Source: Psychrobacillus psychrodurans
Lineage (GTDB): Bacteria > Bacillota > Bacilli > Bacillales_A > Planococcaceae
Length of the DNA stretch: 64,000 nucleotides
NCBI GenBank assembly: GCA_900114885.1
Contig: FOUN01000010.1
Coordinates: 93,815-157,814, forward strand
Reading direction: 5' to 3'
This document shows, piece after piece, positions 1-8,373 of this stretch; positions within the stretch are counted from its first letter, which is position 1; every line of letters begins with the position of its first letter. The position numbers and the translations under genes were made by a program. Below the pieces are notes generated by a model. That model did not search any database, had not been told where the DNA came from, and saw only the letters and a program-made list of their open reading frames with translations.

Positions 1-2
1 TT

Positions 3-893
3 TATAACAATCCGGTTCCAGTCGATTCACCTTCTTTTATCCCGGTTGTTCAAAGAAGGATCGTAGCTGTTGTTGCAATGTTTATTGCTGCCATTTGCCA
101 CAGTTTGTCGACCGTTGCTTTTCAATCGATTACGAATAATCGGATAATAACTCCTTCTCTTTTAGGATTCGAATCACTTTACTCAACCATTCATACGAGT
201 ACCATGTTTTTATTTGGTGCTAGTGCATTGGTGAGTTTTAGTGGTATTGGACCATTTTTTCTTCAAGTTAGTCTTATGGTCTTATTAAGTTTAATCCTTT
301 ATGGATGGCTGCTTTCGGGAAAATATGGGGATTTACAGCTTGTGCTTTTAATTGGAATTATTATTGGAACTGGGCTGAGTACTCTGTCAGCCTTTATGAG
401 AAAACTTCTCTCACCATCTGAATTTGACCTTTTGCAGACAAGATTGATTGGTTCTGTCAATAATGCGGATGCTGAATATTTTCCCATTGTCATACCAATG
501 GTCATCATTATTGCATTATTACTTTTTATTTTTTCCAAGAAATTAAATATATTATCACTTGGAAAGGATGTCTCTACTACGTTTGGCATTAAATACCAAC
601 CTAGTATCATTTATACGCTTGTATTAGTTACTGTTTTGATGTCAATTTCAACGGCTTTAGTTGGCCCTCTTACTTTCTTTGGGTTTTTAGTTGCCATTTT
701 GAGTTATCAAGCGGCTCCAACTTATGATCACAGATATATTTTTCCAATGGCTCTTGCTATAGGGTTCTTTGTACTAACAAGTGCTTATTTTCTAATGTAT
801 CATGTATTCAATTCTCAAGCTGTTTCCGTTTTTATTGAACTGTTTGGTGGAATCGTATTTTTAATTGTAATTTTAAGGAAGAGGTCTCTATGA
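3..893 (+). CDS. Siderophore ABC transporter permease (FecCD family), 5' end outside window
   Basis: Integral membrane subunit of a ferric-siderophore importer. The frame is open from base 3, so the first ATG in view (78) is internal and the true start lies upstream. About eight hydrophobic segments are visible. The family assignment rests on the FecCD-like segment NRIITPSLLGFESLY near the start, the SISTALVGPLTFFGFLVAIL stretch and the coupled ATPase gene. The stop overlaps the ATPase start in an ATGA junction, so the two are translationally coupled. The pair resembles the YclO/YclP petrobactin importer of B. subtilis, but the substrate cannot be read from the sequence. Confidence 0.88.
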   Translation, partial: YNNPVPVDSPSFIPVVQRRIVAVVAMFIAAICHSLSTVAFQSITNNRIITPSLLGFESLYSTIHTSTMFLFGASALVSFSGIGPFFLQVSLMVLLSLILYGWLLSGKYGDLQLVLLIGIIIGTGLSTLSAFMRKLLSPSEFDLLQTRLIGSVNNADAEYFPIVIPMVIIIALLLFIFSKKLNILSLGKDVSTTFGIKYQPSIIYTLVLVTVLMSISTALVGPLTFFGFLVAILSYQAAPTYDHRYIFPMALAIGFFVLTSAYFLMYHVFNSQAVSVFIELFGGIVFLIVILRKRSL

Positions 894-1642
894 TAAAGAT
901 TGATAATGCTAGAAAGATATATACGGATAGGGTAAAAATTGGCCCGTTGGATATTGAAATACCAAAAGCCGGTTTTACTTCTTTAATTGGACCAAATGGT
1001 GCTGGAAAGTCTACGACACTTTTGATGATTGGAAGACTTTTGAATATGGATGAAGGTCAAATTAAGGTGGCAAATATGGATGTTTCTTCCTCAAAATCAA
1101 ATGACCTAGCAAAAATTGTAACCATTTTGCGGCAAGAAAATCATTTTGTAACGAGGCTTACTGTTAGACAACTAGCTGGGTTTGGACGTTTTCCATATTC
1201 AAAGGGAAGATTAACCAAAGAAGATGAGGAGATTATTTCTAAATATATTGATTTTTTAGATATGACTGAACTAGAAGATCGATATTTAGATGAGCTTTCA
1301 GGCGGTCAAAGACAACGAGCTTATGTTGCAATGGTGTTGTGCCAAGAGACTGAATATGTACTATTGGATGAGCCTCTGAACAATCTTGATGTTGCTCGTT
1401 CTGTTCAAATGATGGAGTATTTGAGACATGTTGCTAATGAATTTGGAAGAACCATTCTGACTGTTATGCATGATATAAATTTTGCAGCCAAATATTCAGA
1501 TAGAATTTGTGCCATGAAAGATGGACAGATTGCTGCTTTTGGAACAGTAGCAGAAATTATGGATCCAGAACTTTTGACAGATATTTTCGAAACGAGAATA
1601 GAAATTATCAAGGGTCCTTATGGGCCAATAGCTGTTTATTAG
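890..1642 (+). CDS. Siderophore ABC transporter ATP-binding protein
   Basis: Cytoplasmic ATPase of the iron-siderophore importer, 250 residues, full length for the family. Walker A GPNGAGKST is at residues 34-42, the signature LSGGQRQRA near 136-144, Walker B YVLLDEP near 157-163 and the switch histidine in VMHD. It follows the permease with a 4-bp overlap. It is closest in type to FepC/YclP-like proteins, and the petrobactin-type label is inference. A binding-protein gene is not within the following 250 bases, so it is probably upstream of the window or elsewhere. Confidence 0.92.
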   Translation: MIKIDNARKIYTDRVKIGPLDIEIPKAGFTSLIGPNGAGKSTTLLMIGRLLNMDEGQIKVANMDVSSSKSNDLAKIVTILRQENHFVTRLTVRQLAGFGRFPYSKGRLTKEDEEIISKYIDFLDMTELEDRYLDELSGGQRQRAYVAMVLCQETEYVLLDEPLNNLDVARSVQMMEYLRHVANEFGRTILTVMHDINFAAKYSDRICAMKDGQIAAFGTVAEIMDPELLTDIFETRIEIIKGPYGPIAVY

Positions 1643-1889
1643 TCACTAAGTTTTAGAAACAGAAGCAACTCAAAATTAAATTTTCTAAAGAAGTCGGTAA
1701 TTAGTTTATTTACTGTTTCTTGCACAGATCATAATAGTTATTCTGTTTGCAATGATTAGTAGAAAGAACATTGAATCTCCTATTAGGTACTTTTTCCTGA
1801 GCTTCATAAATGTTGAAATCTGTTCAACCCATTTATTTCAAATATCAATATTAGATGGTGTGGCTACATATAATTGAGGAGGATTAATA

Positions 1890-2600
1890 ATGCAAGTATA
1901 TTGGACTAAAATAAATAAGATTATTCAAGAATCGTCTGAGGTTAGAACGTACCTGCTCGATTGTCCGCAAGACTTTACATGGGAAGAAGGTTCCCACACC
2001 CACTTCGCACTGGAGGGGTTTAATACCGGAGATAAACCAAACCGCAGCCTGATTCGGCATATGTCAATCTCCACCTTACCCCATGAAGATGCGATTGGAA
2101 TCACAACACGTATCAGAGAGCAATGCTCTGAGTTCAAAACTATATTAAAAAATCTTAAAGTCGGCAATGAAGTTGCAATATTTAAAACGCATTCAAATGT
2201 ACCGCTGAAAAGAGAAGGGAAAAATGTTTATCTGTTGTCATCTGGTGTAGGTCTGGCAACTATCAGACCGATTGTACTTGATTACCTGAAACGATCTGAC
2301 AACGTGAATCGACTTCATTCTTTAAACATCGATTCATCAAAAGAATTCTTATTTACCGAAGTTTTTCAATCAGGACCTAATAAGAAGTTTACATCACAGT
2401 TTGTGGATAACCGTAAAGACTACTATGAAAAAGTGAAGAATCTAGCTGCAGACAACGAAGGTCTCTACTATGTTGTCGGCAGTGACGAATTCCTCGTACA
2501 AAATATTGAATTACTGCGTGAGCAGGGCATCAAAGCGAGACAGATTATGCTCGACAAGCATGAACAACAACTGACTGAGTTTTTATCATTCGATTTGTAA
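1890..2600 (+). CDS. Ferredoxin-NADP reductase-like flavoprotein (siderophore reductase candidate)
   Basis: A 236-residue protein with the layout of the ferredoxin reductase superfamily. The N-terminal beta-barrel FAD domain carries RHMSIST near residue 51, in place of the usual RxYS flavin motif. The NAD(P) domain contains SSGVGLATIRPI near residue 117, and YYVVGSDEFL near 186 corresponds to the family's late Cys/Gly-x-Gly region. It has no signal peptide or iron-sulfur cysteines. AGGAGG sits 8 bases before the ATG. It is 247 bases downstream of an iron importer, so reductive release of iron from a siderophore is plausible. That role is inference; a generic flavin reductase is the alternative. 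Confidence 0.6.
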   Translation: MQVYWTKINKIIQESSEVRTYLLDCPQDFTWEEGSHTHFALEGFNTGDKPNRSLIRHMSISTLPHEDAIGITTRIREQCSEFKTILKNLKVGNEVAIFKTHSNVPLKREGKNVYLLSSGVGLATIRPIVLDYLKRSDNVNRLHSLNIDSSKEFLFTEVFQSGPNKKFTSQFVDNRKDYYEKVKNLAADNEGLYYVVGSDEFLVQNIELLREQGIKARQIMLDKHEQQLTEFLSFDL

Positions 2601-2661
2601 AAAGAAGGACTAAGTTAAGAATGAAAACTATTCCATTTTTATAATATCGGATTACTTTAAT

Positions 2662-2704
2662 AAAAGGTCTTTCATCAGTTTGCTAAACTGTTGGGAGGCC
2701 TTTT
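2662..2704 (+). terminator. Intrinsic terminator after the flavoprotein gene
   Basis: AAAAGGTCT pairs with the later GGGAGGCCTTTT (one G-U pair), and an inner CAGTTT/AAACTG stem encloses a GCT loop. A T-rich tract follows. Confidence 0.7.
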
Positions 2705-2886
2705 CTTCGATGTTTATTGTTTCATCAGTCTGGATATTTTATTCGTTCACTATTATAGATACATAAGAAATTCAAGTCACACTTAATCGTTGTATTTTGT
2801 TTAATCTATATGTTGGTTATTGTATTATGGATAATAGAACGACTGCCTCAACAAATATTAAAAATATAAAATTTAAGGAGACTTAC

Positions 2887-3456
2887 ATGTCCTGGAGCAA
2901 ATTGAAGCAAAATCTGGAGAGTTTTCTCTGTCCTGCATTATTTGGAAGGATTGAATACACTGCAACCAGCTATCGTTATTTACCTGATAAAGCAGGACTT
3001 TGTTATATTGCGGTAGATAAAAAGAATGTACTCAATATGAATGATAAAACTACCTTAATTAGATGGTATCAGTCGGAACAAGAAATTAAGAATGACCCAG
3101 ATATCCAAATTCCTATCAATGAAGAGGAAATTGAAGCGATAAGAAAACAAACTAAGGGGACAGTTCCGGAGGATCGCTTACTAGTAATTGCAAGAGGTAG
3201 GAAATTATCAGAATATGCAAAGGAGATGTTGTCAGCGCAGTCATCATTAAGTAAATCAAATTTTATCGTTGTAGCTAATAACTTTTTATCCACTTCTATA
3301 GAGGAAAGTATAGAGAGTAATGATATCCTATTGAATATCCTAGCTTTAGTGGATAGACGGGTTGGAAAAAAACGGATTTTGAACATGACTGAGCAAATGA
3401 AATTAAAGCATCCAGCTGTGCAGTATTTTTATGAACTACGGCTTAGTACGTTATGA
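2887..3456 (+). CDS. SF0329 family protein
   Basis: A 189-residue soluble protein beginning MSWSKLKQNLESFLCPAL and carrying SYRYLPDKAGLCYIAVDKK. This N-terminus is characteristic of the uncharacterised SF0329 family. I chose ATG 2887 because AAGGAG at 2875-2880 is well placed for it. The longer frame from 2797 has no ribosome site and adds a non-homologous leader. The molecular function is unknown. It stands alone between two terminators, so it is probably monocistronic. Confidence 0.75.
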   Translation: MSWSKLKQNLESFLCPALFGRIEYTATSYRYLPDKAGLCYIAVDKKNVLNMNDKTTLIRWYQSEQEIKNDPDIQIPINEEEIEAIRKQTKGTVPEDRLLVIARGRKLSEYAKEMLSAQSSLSKSNFIVVANNFLSTSIEESIESNDILLNILALVDRRVGKKRILNMTEQMKLKHPAVQYFYELRLSTL

Positions 3457-3506
3457 TAATAAATACTGATCAACTGCATACCAATTGCGAAAAAATTATA
3501 GCTTAT

Positions 3507-3542
3507 CCACGGGCAGTTCAACCTAAACTGTAGTGGTTTTTT
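3507..3542 (+). terminator. Intrinsic terminator after the SF0329 gene
   Basis: CCAC and CAGTT pair with AACTG and GTGG around a short loop, followed by six Ts. Confidence 0.65.
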
Positions 3543-3606
3543 CATTTTCGAATAACTAAAAAATAGTCCGGTCATTTAGAGAAGCTATTTTGTACTCTAA
3601 TAAAAA

Positions 3607-3655
3607 ATATAGCTCCTATTTTGAACAAAGATTGATCAAAAATAGGGCTATTTTT
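3607..3655. terminator. Bidirectional terminator hairpin between convergent genes
   Basis: ATAGCTCCTATTTT pairs with AAAATAGGGCTAT. An A-run precedes it and a T-run follows, so it can stop transcription from the plus-strand gene and from the minus-strand acetyltransferase. Confidence 0.7.
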
Positions 3656-3661
3656 CATAAA

Positions 3662-4267
3662 CTAATTAGTGCTATTATTATTGAACCTTCCCATAATTAC
3701 GGTATTATAATAATTTCCATCTGATAGTAGCTTATCCATCTTTAATAATCCTTCTTCTTTAAAACCATATTTTTTATAAAGCATTATGGCTTTTTCATTG
3801 GTTTCAAGTACATTCAAAGTAATTTTCTTAATGTTATTTGTATCGGCCCATCTAATTGTTTCTTTTAAGAAGTTTGTACCAATGCCATATCCCCAGAAAT
3901 CCTTTAGTACACAAACCCCAAACTCAACTTTATGGGACATTCTTTTCAACTGATTGCCTTCACACCTTGAGAACCCTACAATACTTCCATTTGATTCGCA
4001 AACTAAAAAAAGATTATGGTCACTTTCTGTATCTTCTTTGATAAGTTGTCTAAAGCCTACTTCATCAATGTATGCTTCACCTTTTTCTCTATCCATATTT
4101 TCTGTTTCGCTATCTATCTGCAATCGTACTTCAGACAAGTTTTTCGCATCATCTTCTTTTGCCAACCTTATAACATAACTTCTATTTCGAATATTAAAGT
4201 CTATAGGATTTTCTCTTATTGTAAACTCCTCCTTTAAATTATACTGGTTTGTTATTAAGTGGGGCAT
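3662..4267 (-). CDS. GNAT family N-acetyltransferase
   Basis: Acetyl-CoA-dependent acyltransferase fold of about 165-200 residues. The coenzyme A loop appears as DFWGYGIGTNFL, followed by KKITLNVLETNEKAIMLYKKYGF, the classic final strands of the fold. The substrate is unknown. The start is doubtful. The only upstream ATG (4265-4267) has no ribosome site, whereas a strong AAAGGAGG at about 4228-4235 is followed 8 bases later by an in-frame ATA (4217-4219), where homologues of this type would be expected to begin. Either the ATG is used with weak initiation, or the start codon has become ATA. Confidence 0.85.
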   Translation of the reverse strand: MPHLITNQYNLKEEFTIRENPIDFNIRNRSYVIRLAKEDDAKNLSEVRLQIDSETENMDREKGEAYIDEVGFRQLIKEDTESDHNLFLVCESNGSIVGFSRCEGNQLKRMSHKVEFGVCVLKDFWGYGIGTNFLKETIRWADTNNIKKITLNVLETNEKAIMLYKKYGFKEEGLLKMDKLLSDGNYYNTVIMGRFNNNSTN

Positions 4268-4379
4268 ATGACCATTTTGATATTTAGGTTTTCTCCAACC
4301 ACATTATAATAAAATTCAGGTTTTTCTAAAAGTTTGAGACACTACAATAATTAATGTTTGTATTTATAACTTGATTTTA

Positions 4380-5414
4380 TTAAGGGAAATCATTGCCGTT
4401 CTTGTCTTGGATAATTAGCTCATATTTCTGATTCTCTGTCATTCTTTTTACTTCTTCACTATCCAGGAACTCAGTAATTTCTTTTCGGATTTTGGTTACG
4501 ATCTCTTTAGTCTCTGGATCCGATGATTTCATGTTAGTCATGATGGTAATAGACACTTTTTCAGGCTTGTAGGAATATCTAATGTCAGCTACCTTGTACA
4601 CTTTTTTTAGAAAAAACTCTTCTTGAATACTCAACGTGACGGGCATCCATCGACTCTCGATTTCCTCTTCTGAAAGGTCTCGAGTTATAACTTGTACCTG
4701 TTTTGGTGTTTCGTTTGCTTTTAATAGTTCAATCGCTGCCTTGTAGATTTCTACTTTTTTAGCTTCATCGGTTATTGGGATGTACACACTGACCACAGGG
4801 CTGTAGGCGTTAACATTCATAATCGGATATCCTGCTTCCTGCAAGTCCGACATCAACTTTTCGCCTAGTTCCTCCCTCTGTTTTTCTATCTCGTTTAGCT
4901 TGGGGGATACTTCATTCGTGTCAGAAGAAACCCTTAACTCGTAGTTATCATACCCTCTCTTTTCCAAAGTTTCAGTCAATATTCTTAAAACTTTATCCTC
5001 TTCTTGCTTAACGTATTCTTCCGTGCCCTTTAACCTTATGTCAAAGAGTGCCTTCTGTCCCCATATGCCCATGCCGATACCATTTGGTTTATATCCTTCT
5101 TTCTCCAAGGTTTCTGAAATTACTACTTGTATTGGTTTATGGAATACTTGTCCTAGATACGGGATTTTTGACATTACTTCGGCCATAGCTGGATTTAGGA
5201 ATGCGGACCCTGTTAAGACGCCAAGACTGATAACTGCGGCAATTACAAACTGTGATTTCCTCCAACCTCTTTTTTTTCTTGTCGATTTTTCATAATCCGC
5301 TCTTTTTTCCGATTCTTCCTTTATGTTTTTTGCAAATTCATACATGGAAGATGGGGCCTGGATTTTCTCCATCTGTTCGTCAATTTCTTTCTTCAACAAT
5401 TCATCGATCTTCAT
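4380..5414 (-). CDS. Anti-sigma factor-like membrane protein with DUF4030-type domain
   Basis: A 344-residue single-pass protein. An N-terminal cytoplasmic segment of about 50 charged residues ends in a basic RKKRGWRKSQ stretch. One membrane helix follows at about 53-72, then an extracytoplasmic domain rich in short alpha/beta repeats (SETLEKEGYKP, TETLEKRGYDN). Its start overlaps the stop of the ECF sigma gene by 4 bases, the standard arrangement of a sigma factor and its membrane-bound anti-sigma factor. The DUF4030 assignment comes from resemblance (MSKIPYLGQVFH and the repeated LEKxGY units). The sensed signal is unknown. Confidence 0.65.
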   Translation of the reverse strand: MKIDELLKKEIDEQMEKIQAPSSMYEFAKNIKEESEKRADYEKSTRKKRGWRKSQFVIAAVISLGVLTGSAFLNPAMAEVMSKIPYLGQVFHKPIQVVISETLEKEGYKPNGIGMGIWGQKALFDIRLKGTEEYVKQEEDKVLRILTETLEKRGYDNYELRVSSDTNEVSPKLNEIEKQREELGEKLMSDLQEAGYPIMNVNAYSPVVSVYIPITDEAKKVEIYKAAIELLKANETPKQVQVITRDLSEEEIESRWMPVTLSIQEEFFLKKVYKVADIRYSYKPEKVSITIMTNMKSSDPETKEIVTKIRKEITEFLDSEEVKRMTENQKYELIIQDKNGNDFP

Positions 5415-5965
5415 TGTGAATTCACCCCTATAAACTGATTTTCAATCAACCTTTTTTTCAGAGCGTTCCTTGCTCTGCGAAGATGGGATTTAACAGTCGA
5501 ATTTTTCAGTCCTAGCAAATCTGATATTTCTTGGATTGCTTGTTCTTGGTAGTAATAGAGGATGAGAACGGTCTGGTAGTCGCTGTTATCAAGGGATGAT
5601 ATGCTCTTTTTAATCTCGTTTTCTTTTTCCTCTTTTAATACGCTTTCTATAACAGCATGTTTTTCTGTCCCTACATCAATTTCAAGCGGTGATTCCTTCA
5701 GGCGATCGTTCTTTCTCCAAGCATCGATTGAACGATTGGTAACCAATTTATAGAACCATGTGTTGAAATAGGTGATATCCTTTCCACTCATAATATTCCG
5801 GTATGCCTCGATCAGCGCATTTTGGATTACCTCTTCTGCCTGTTCTTTCGACTTGAGAATACTAAAACTGGTCCTGTAACCCTTTTCAATCAAGGGGTTG
5901 ACTAGTTGAGCAAAAGCATCGTCCTCGCCTTTCCGGATCCGTGTCATCAATGTTCTCTGTTCCAT
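5411..5965 (-). CDS. ECF-type RNA polymerase sigma factor
   Basis: A 184-residue sigma-70 family factor. Region 2 includes EEVIQNALIEAYRNI and TWFYKLVTNRSIDAWRK. Region 4 includes QAIQEISDLLGLKNSTVKSH and RRARNALKKRL. The start at 5965 is preferred because AAGGGGGG lies just upstream; the longer frame to 6052 adds an unrelated leader. It is the first gene of a two-gene operon with the anti-sigma-like gene and is probably autoregulated, as is common for ECF pairs. Confidence 0.9.
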   Translation of the reverse strand: MEQRTLMTRIRKGEDDAFAQLVNPLIEKGYRTSFSILKSKEQAEEVIQNALIEAYRNIMSGKDITYFNTWFYKLVTNRSIDAWRKNDRLKESPLEIDVGTEKHAVIESVLKEEKENEIKKSISSLDNSDYQTVLILYYYQEQAIQEISDLLGLKNSTVKSHLRRARNALKKRLIENQFIGVNSQ

Positions 5966-6279
5966 GAGGAAACCCCCCTTTTTGTTTCTATCTTTTAGGC
6001 GACGATGAGGCTGTTTAGGATGCACAATTCGGAAAAATAAATCTATACACAACTATACCGATGTGGAAGATGAGATGAATGGATTAATAATGTATGATTT
6101 TAAAATCAACAAGTTTTTATTCCAAGGTAAAGGAGATATGAATTATTGTATTTCTTCCATTTCGATTTTTAATTCTTTTAGACGCAATCTATAAGTCCTC
6201 TGAACATTTATTATAAAGTATTACTAAATTATAAAAGTGATAAAAATTATAAACTTTCTTAAAAGAAATTTATAAAATT
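5966..6279. other. Intergenic region upstream of the ECF sigma gene
   Basis: A span of AT-rich sequence with no convincing ORF. It must hold the sigma-operon promoter, but I cannot assign an ECF-type -35/-10 pair with confidence. Confidence 0.4.
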
Positions 6280-6320
6280 AAAGACTTCTCATTAGTTGGT
6301 TAAACTTTTGAGAAGTCTTT
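6280..6320. terminator. Terminator hairpin downstream of the ABC exporter operon
   Basis: AAAGACTTCTC pairs with GAGAAGTCTTT around a 19-base loop. The stem is A/T-flanked on both sides and can act on the minus-strand operon. Confidence 0.65.
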
Positions 6321-6322
6321 TC

Positions 6323-7111
6323 TTATTCGTTACTAAACTTTTTATTGGAAATCCAATAATTTGTTATAAAGATTGCTATGGCGGCACAAAGAAGGGATAC
6401 TACTAGATTCACAATAGCGTTAGAGTTTACAGATCCTGTTATAAGAACTTCCATTGCATGTTTACTCATACTGGCGGGATTTATTATATCTATCATAGAA
6501 CTTAAGCCAACGATAAGTCGGCAGCCTATTAAAAAAGCAATGGATATTAGTGCGATAAGTCCTGGGCTATTTATAAGAGTGCTAATCATTGTTGTAAAAG
6601 AGATAATAAAAAGAATCCAAACAAGATAGAATAATAGGGCAGTAAGCATATCGAAAATAGCTACATTTGTGAATAGAAGATTCACATAAAGATAGGATGC
6701 AAGGTATCCAACAGCAACACTAAATGCCGTAAAAATATAGTTCGAAGCAATTTTACCTCCTACGTATGAACGAACAGGTACTGGTCTAGTTAATATAAAG
6801 GCCAACATTCCGTTAGCTTTATCGGTTTGGATGATTCCCATTAAAGAGATAGCAATTATTATAATCCCAAGCTGATCAAACTGTGCACCTAGTGTGCCAG
6901 CTAATATTTCTCCCCCTTGCTGAGCGGCAATATTTGGGTCAATTGTAATGCCTTGACCGCTTCCCAAAGCTTCTAATATGGTAGGCAAGTAATAGGTCAT
7001 CACAGGCTGGGTGATTCCTAATAAGATAAAGACTAGAGGGAGCCAAATGATTTTAAAATCTCTGACCATCTGGGTAAACTCTTTGTTCATCAAGACTATA
7101 AAACTATTCAT
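6323..7111 (-). CDS. ABC-2 type exporter permease (YxlG-like)
   Basis: A 262-residue membrane protein with about six hydrophobic segments and the ABC-2 permease pattern. It has an N-terminal helix after MNKEFTQMVRDFK, a long extracytoplasmic loop and the FILTRPVPVRSYVGGKI cytoplasmic segment. It overlaps the upstream ATPase gene by 4 bases, so it is its membrane partner. The set small PLDc_N protein-ATPase-permease matches yxlE-yxlF-yxlG of the B. subtilis sigY operon. The transported substrate is unknown. Confidence 0.82.
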   Translation of the reverse strand: MNSFIVLMNKEFTQMVRDFKIIWLPLVFILLGITQPVMTYYLPTILEALGSGQGITIDPNIAAQQGGEILAGTLGAQFDQLGIIIIAISLMGIIQTDKANGMLAFILTRPVPVRSYVGGKIASNYIFTAFSVAVGYLASYLYVNLLFTNVAIFDMLTALLFYLVWILFIISFTTMISTLINSPGLIALISIAFLIGCRLIVGLSSMIDIINPASMSKHAMEVLITGSVNSNAIVNLVVSLLCAAIAIFITNYWISNKKFSNE

Positions 7112-8013
7112 TTCTCCACCACCAATTTTAAGAAAATGTCTTCTAATGTATCGTTTCCGACTTCAAACTTTACAATATCTACATCATGCTTCAGTGCATG
7201 ACCGAGTAATAAATTCTTGTTATTTTCTAGGTTTTCAACTTCTACCTTTAGTTGATTCCCAATTACTTCTATGCCTTTCACATAAGGTAATTCTTCTATA
7301 GTGCCAATCCATTTTTGATCCTTCTCTGTTATTTCTATATTCAATTTGTTGTCGCTATTTCTTTGAAGCAGTTCAATAATCGATGTGTCCTCGATTTTCA
7401 ACCCATTTTTAATAACTATAAATCGCTCACAAATTTCTTGTGCGTCACCTAAAATGTGAGTTGATAGTAGGATGGTTGTTTCCTTTTTTATTTCTTGAAT
7501 AAGGTTTAATACTTCTCTGCGACCAATGGGATCTAGGGCTGAGACTGGTTCATCCATTATAATTAGGGAAGGCTTATGTAGTAAGGTTTGAGCAATACCA
7601 AGTCGCTGTTTCATGCCGCCTGAAAATGTACCTACTTTCGAATCTTCCTCTCCGCTTAATCCAACTTTTTTTAAAATGTTTGGAATGGCGGTGTTTAATC
7701 CATTTTTACTTAGTCCTGAAAGCTTTCCCATGAACATAAGTGTTTCTTTGGCAGTCATCCAATTAAAAAAGTTTGGATATTGTGGTAGGTACCCAATTTC
7801 TTTTTTTATTGAGGAAATTCTTTTTCCGTTTAAAAGTATTTCACCAGTGTCGGGATTTATAATATCTGCAATCATTTTTATAAGCGTCGATTTCCCAGCT
7901 CCATTTGGTCCGATTAGTCCGACACACTCTCCTGATTGTAGCTCCATCGAGAAGCTATCAACGGCAGTTTTGTTTTTAAACGTTTTCTTTACATTTCTGA
8001 TTTCCAATTTCAA
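7108..8013 (-). CDS. ABC exporter ATP-binding protein (YxlF-like)
   Basis: A 301-residue ATPase with Walker A GPNGAGKST near residue 35, signature TFSGGMKQRLG, Walker B LIIMDEP and switch STHILGDA. A C-terminal extension of about 90 residues after the nucleotide-binding domain is typical of ABC-2 exporter ATPases. It is coupled by 4-base overlaps to both the upstream PLDc_N gene and the downstream permease. The divergent HTH regulator probably controls it. Confidence 0.92.
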   Translation of the reverse strand: MKLEIRNVKKTFKNKTAVDSFSMELQSGECVGLIGPNGAGKSTLIKMIADIINPDTGEILLNGKRISSIKKEIGYLPQYPNFFNWMTAKETLMFMGKLSGLSKNGLNTAIPNILKKVGLSGEEDSKVGTFSGGMKQRLGIAQTLLHKPSLIIMDEPVSALDPIGRREVLNLIQEIKKETTILLSTHILGDAQEICERFIVIKNGLKIEDTSIIELLQRNSDNKLNIEITEKDQKWIGTIEELPYVKGIEVIGNQLKVEVENLENNKNLLLGHALKHDVDIVKFEVGNDTLEDIFLKLVVEK

Positions 8014-8249
8014 GCTCGTTCACTATCCTTTCTTCCTATAACAAAATACAGAATAGGTCCAATTGTATTGCCGAAAATTATTATTAATGTCCATATGAGT
8101 ACATTATTTCTACTTTTTTTATTTTTGTACAAATCTATTAAAGCAACCATTGCAAGTATAAACCCTACTAAAATGACTGGAAGTACAATAGGTAGAAACG
8201 ACATTACATCAACATCTTTTAAATCATTTATTCCATAATGTAATTGCAT
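8010..8249 (-). CDS. Small membrane protein with PLDc_N domain (YxlE-like)
   Basis: A 79-residue protein with two membrane helices. It carries the PLDc_N hallmark NNVLIWTLIIIFGNTIGP followed by ILYFVIGRK, without any phospholipase catalytic domain. It is the first gene of a three-gene operon and overlaps the ATPase start by 4 bases. Similar small proteins accompany YxlF/YxlG exporters and may act as accessory membrane subunits. That role is inferred from synteny. Confidence 0.8.
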   Translation of the reverse strand: MQLHYGINDLKDVDVMSFLPIVLPVILVGFILAMVALIDLYKNKKSRNNVLIWTLIIIFGNTIGPILYFVIGRKDSERA

Positions 8250-8277
8250 AATCCCAACTCCTTTTCAAAATTCATTT

Positions 8278-8293
8278 TCATTATTGATAATGA
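8278..8293. promoter_or_regulatory. 7-2-7 palindrome in the divergent promoter region
   Basis: TCATTAT-TG-ATAATGA has perfect 7-base arms. It lies about 30 bases before the exporter operon start and overlaps a GATAATGATAA stretch reminiscent of iron-regulator boxes, so it is a candidate operator for the exporter side. Confidence 0.4.
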
Positions 8294-8321
8294 TAACATG
8301 AAGTGTTATATTTTGCACTAC

Positions 8322-8355
8322 TTATTCTTATTATTTATAATGAGAATAAGAATAA
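8322..8355. promoter_or_regulatory. 11-bp inverted repeat, probable HTH operator
   Basis: TTATTCTTATT (8322-8332) and AATAAGAATAA (8345-8355) are perfect inverted repeats with a 12-base spacer, so the arm centres are 23 bases apart, about two helical turns. It lies 19 bases before the HTH regulator start, as expected for autoregulation plus control of the divergent exporter. Confidence 0.5.
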
Positions 8356-8373
8356 AACAAGTGAGGAGAAAAT

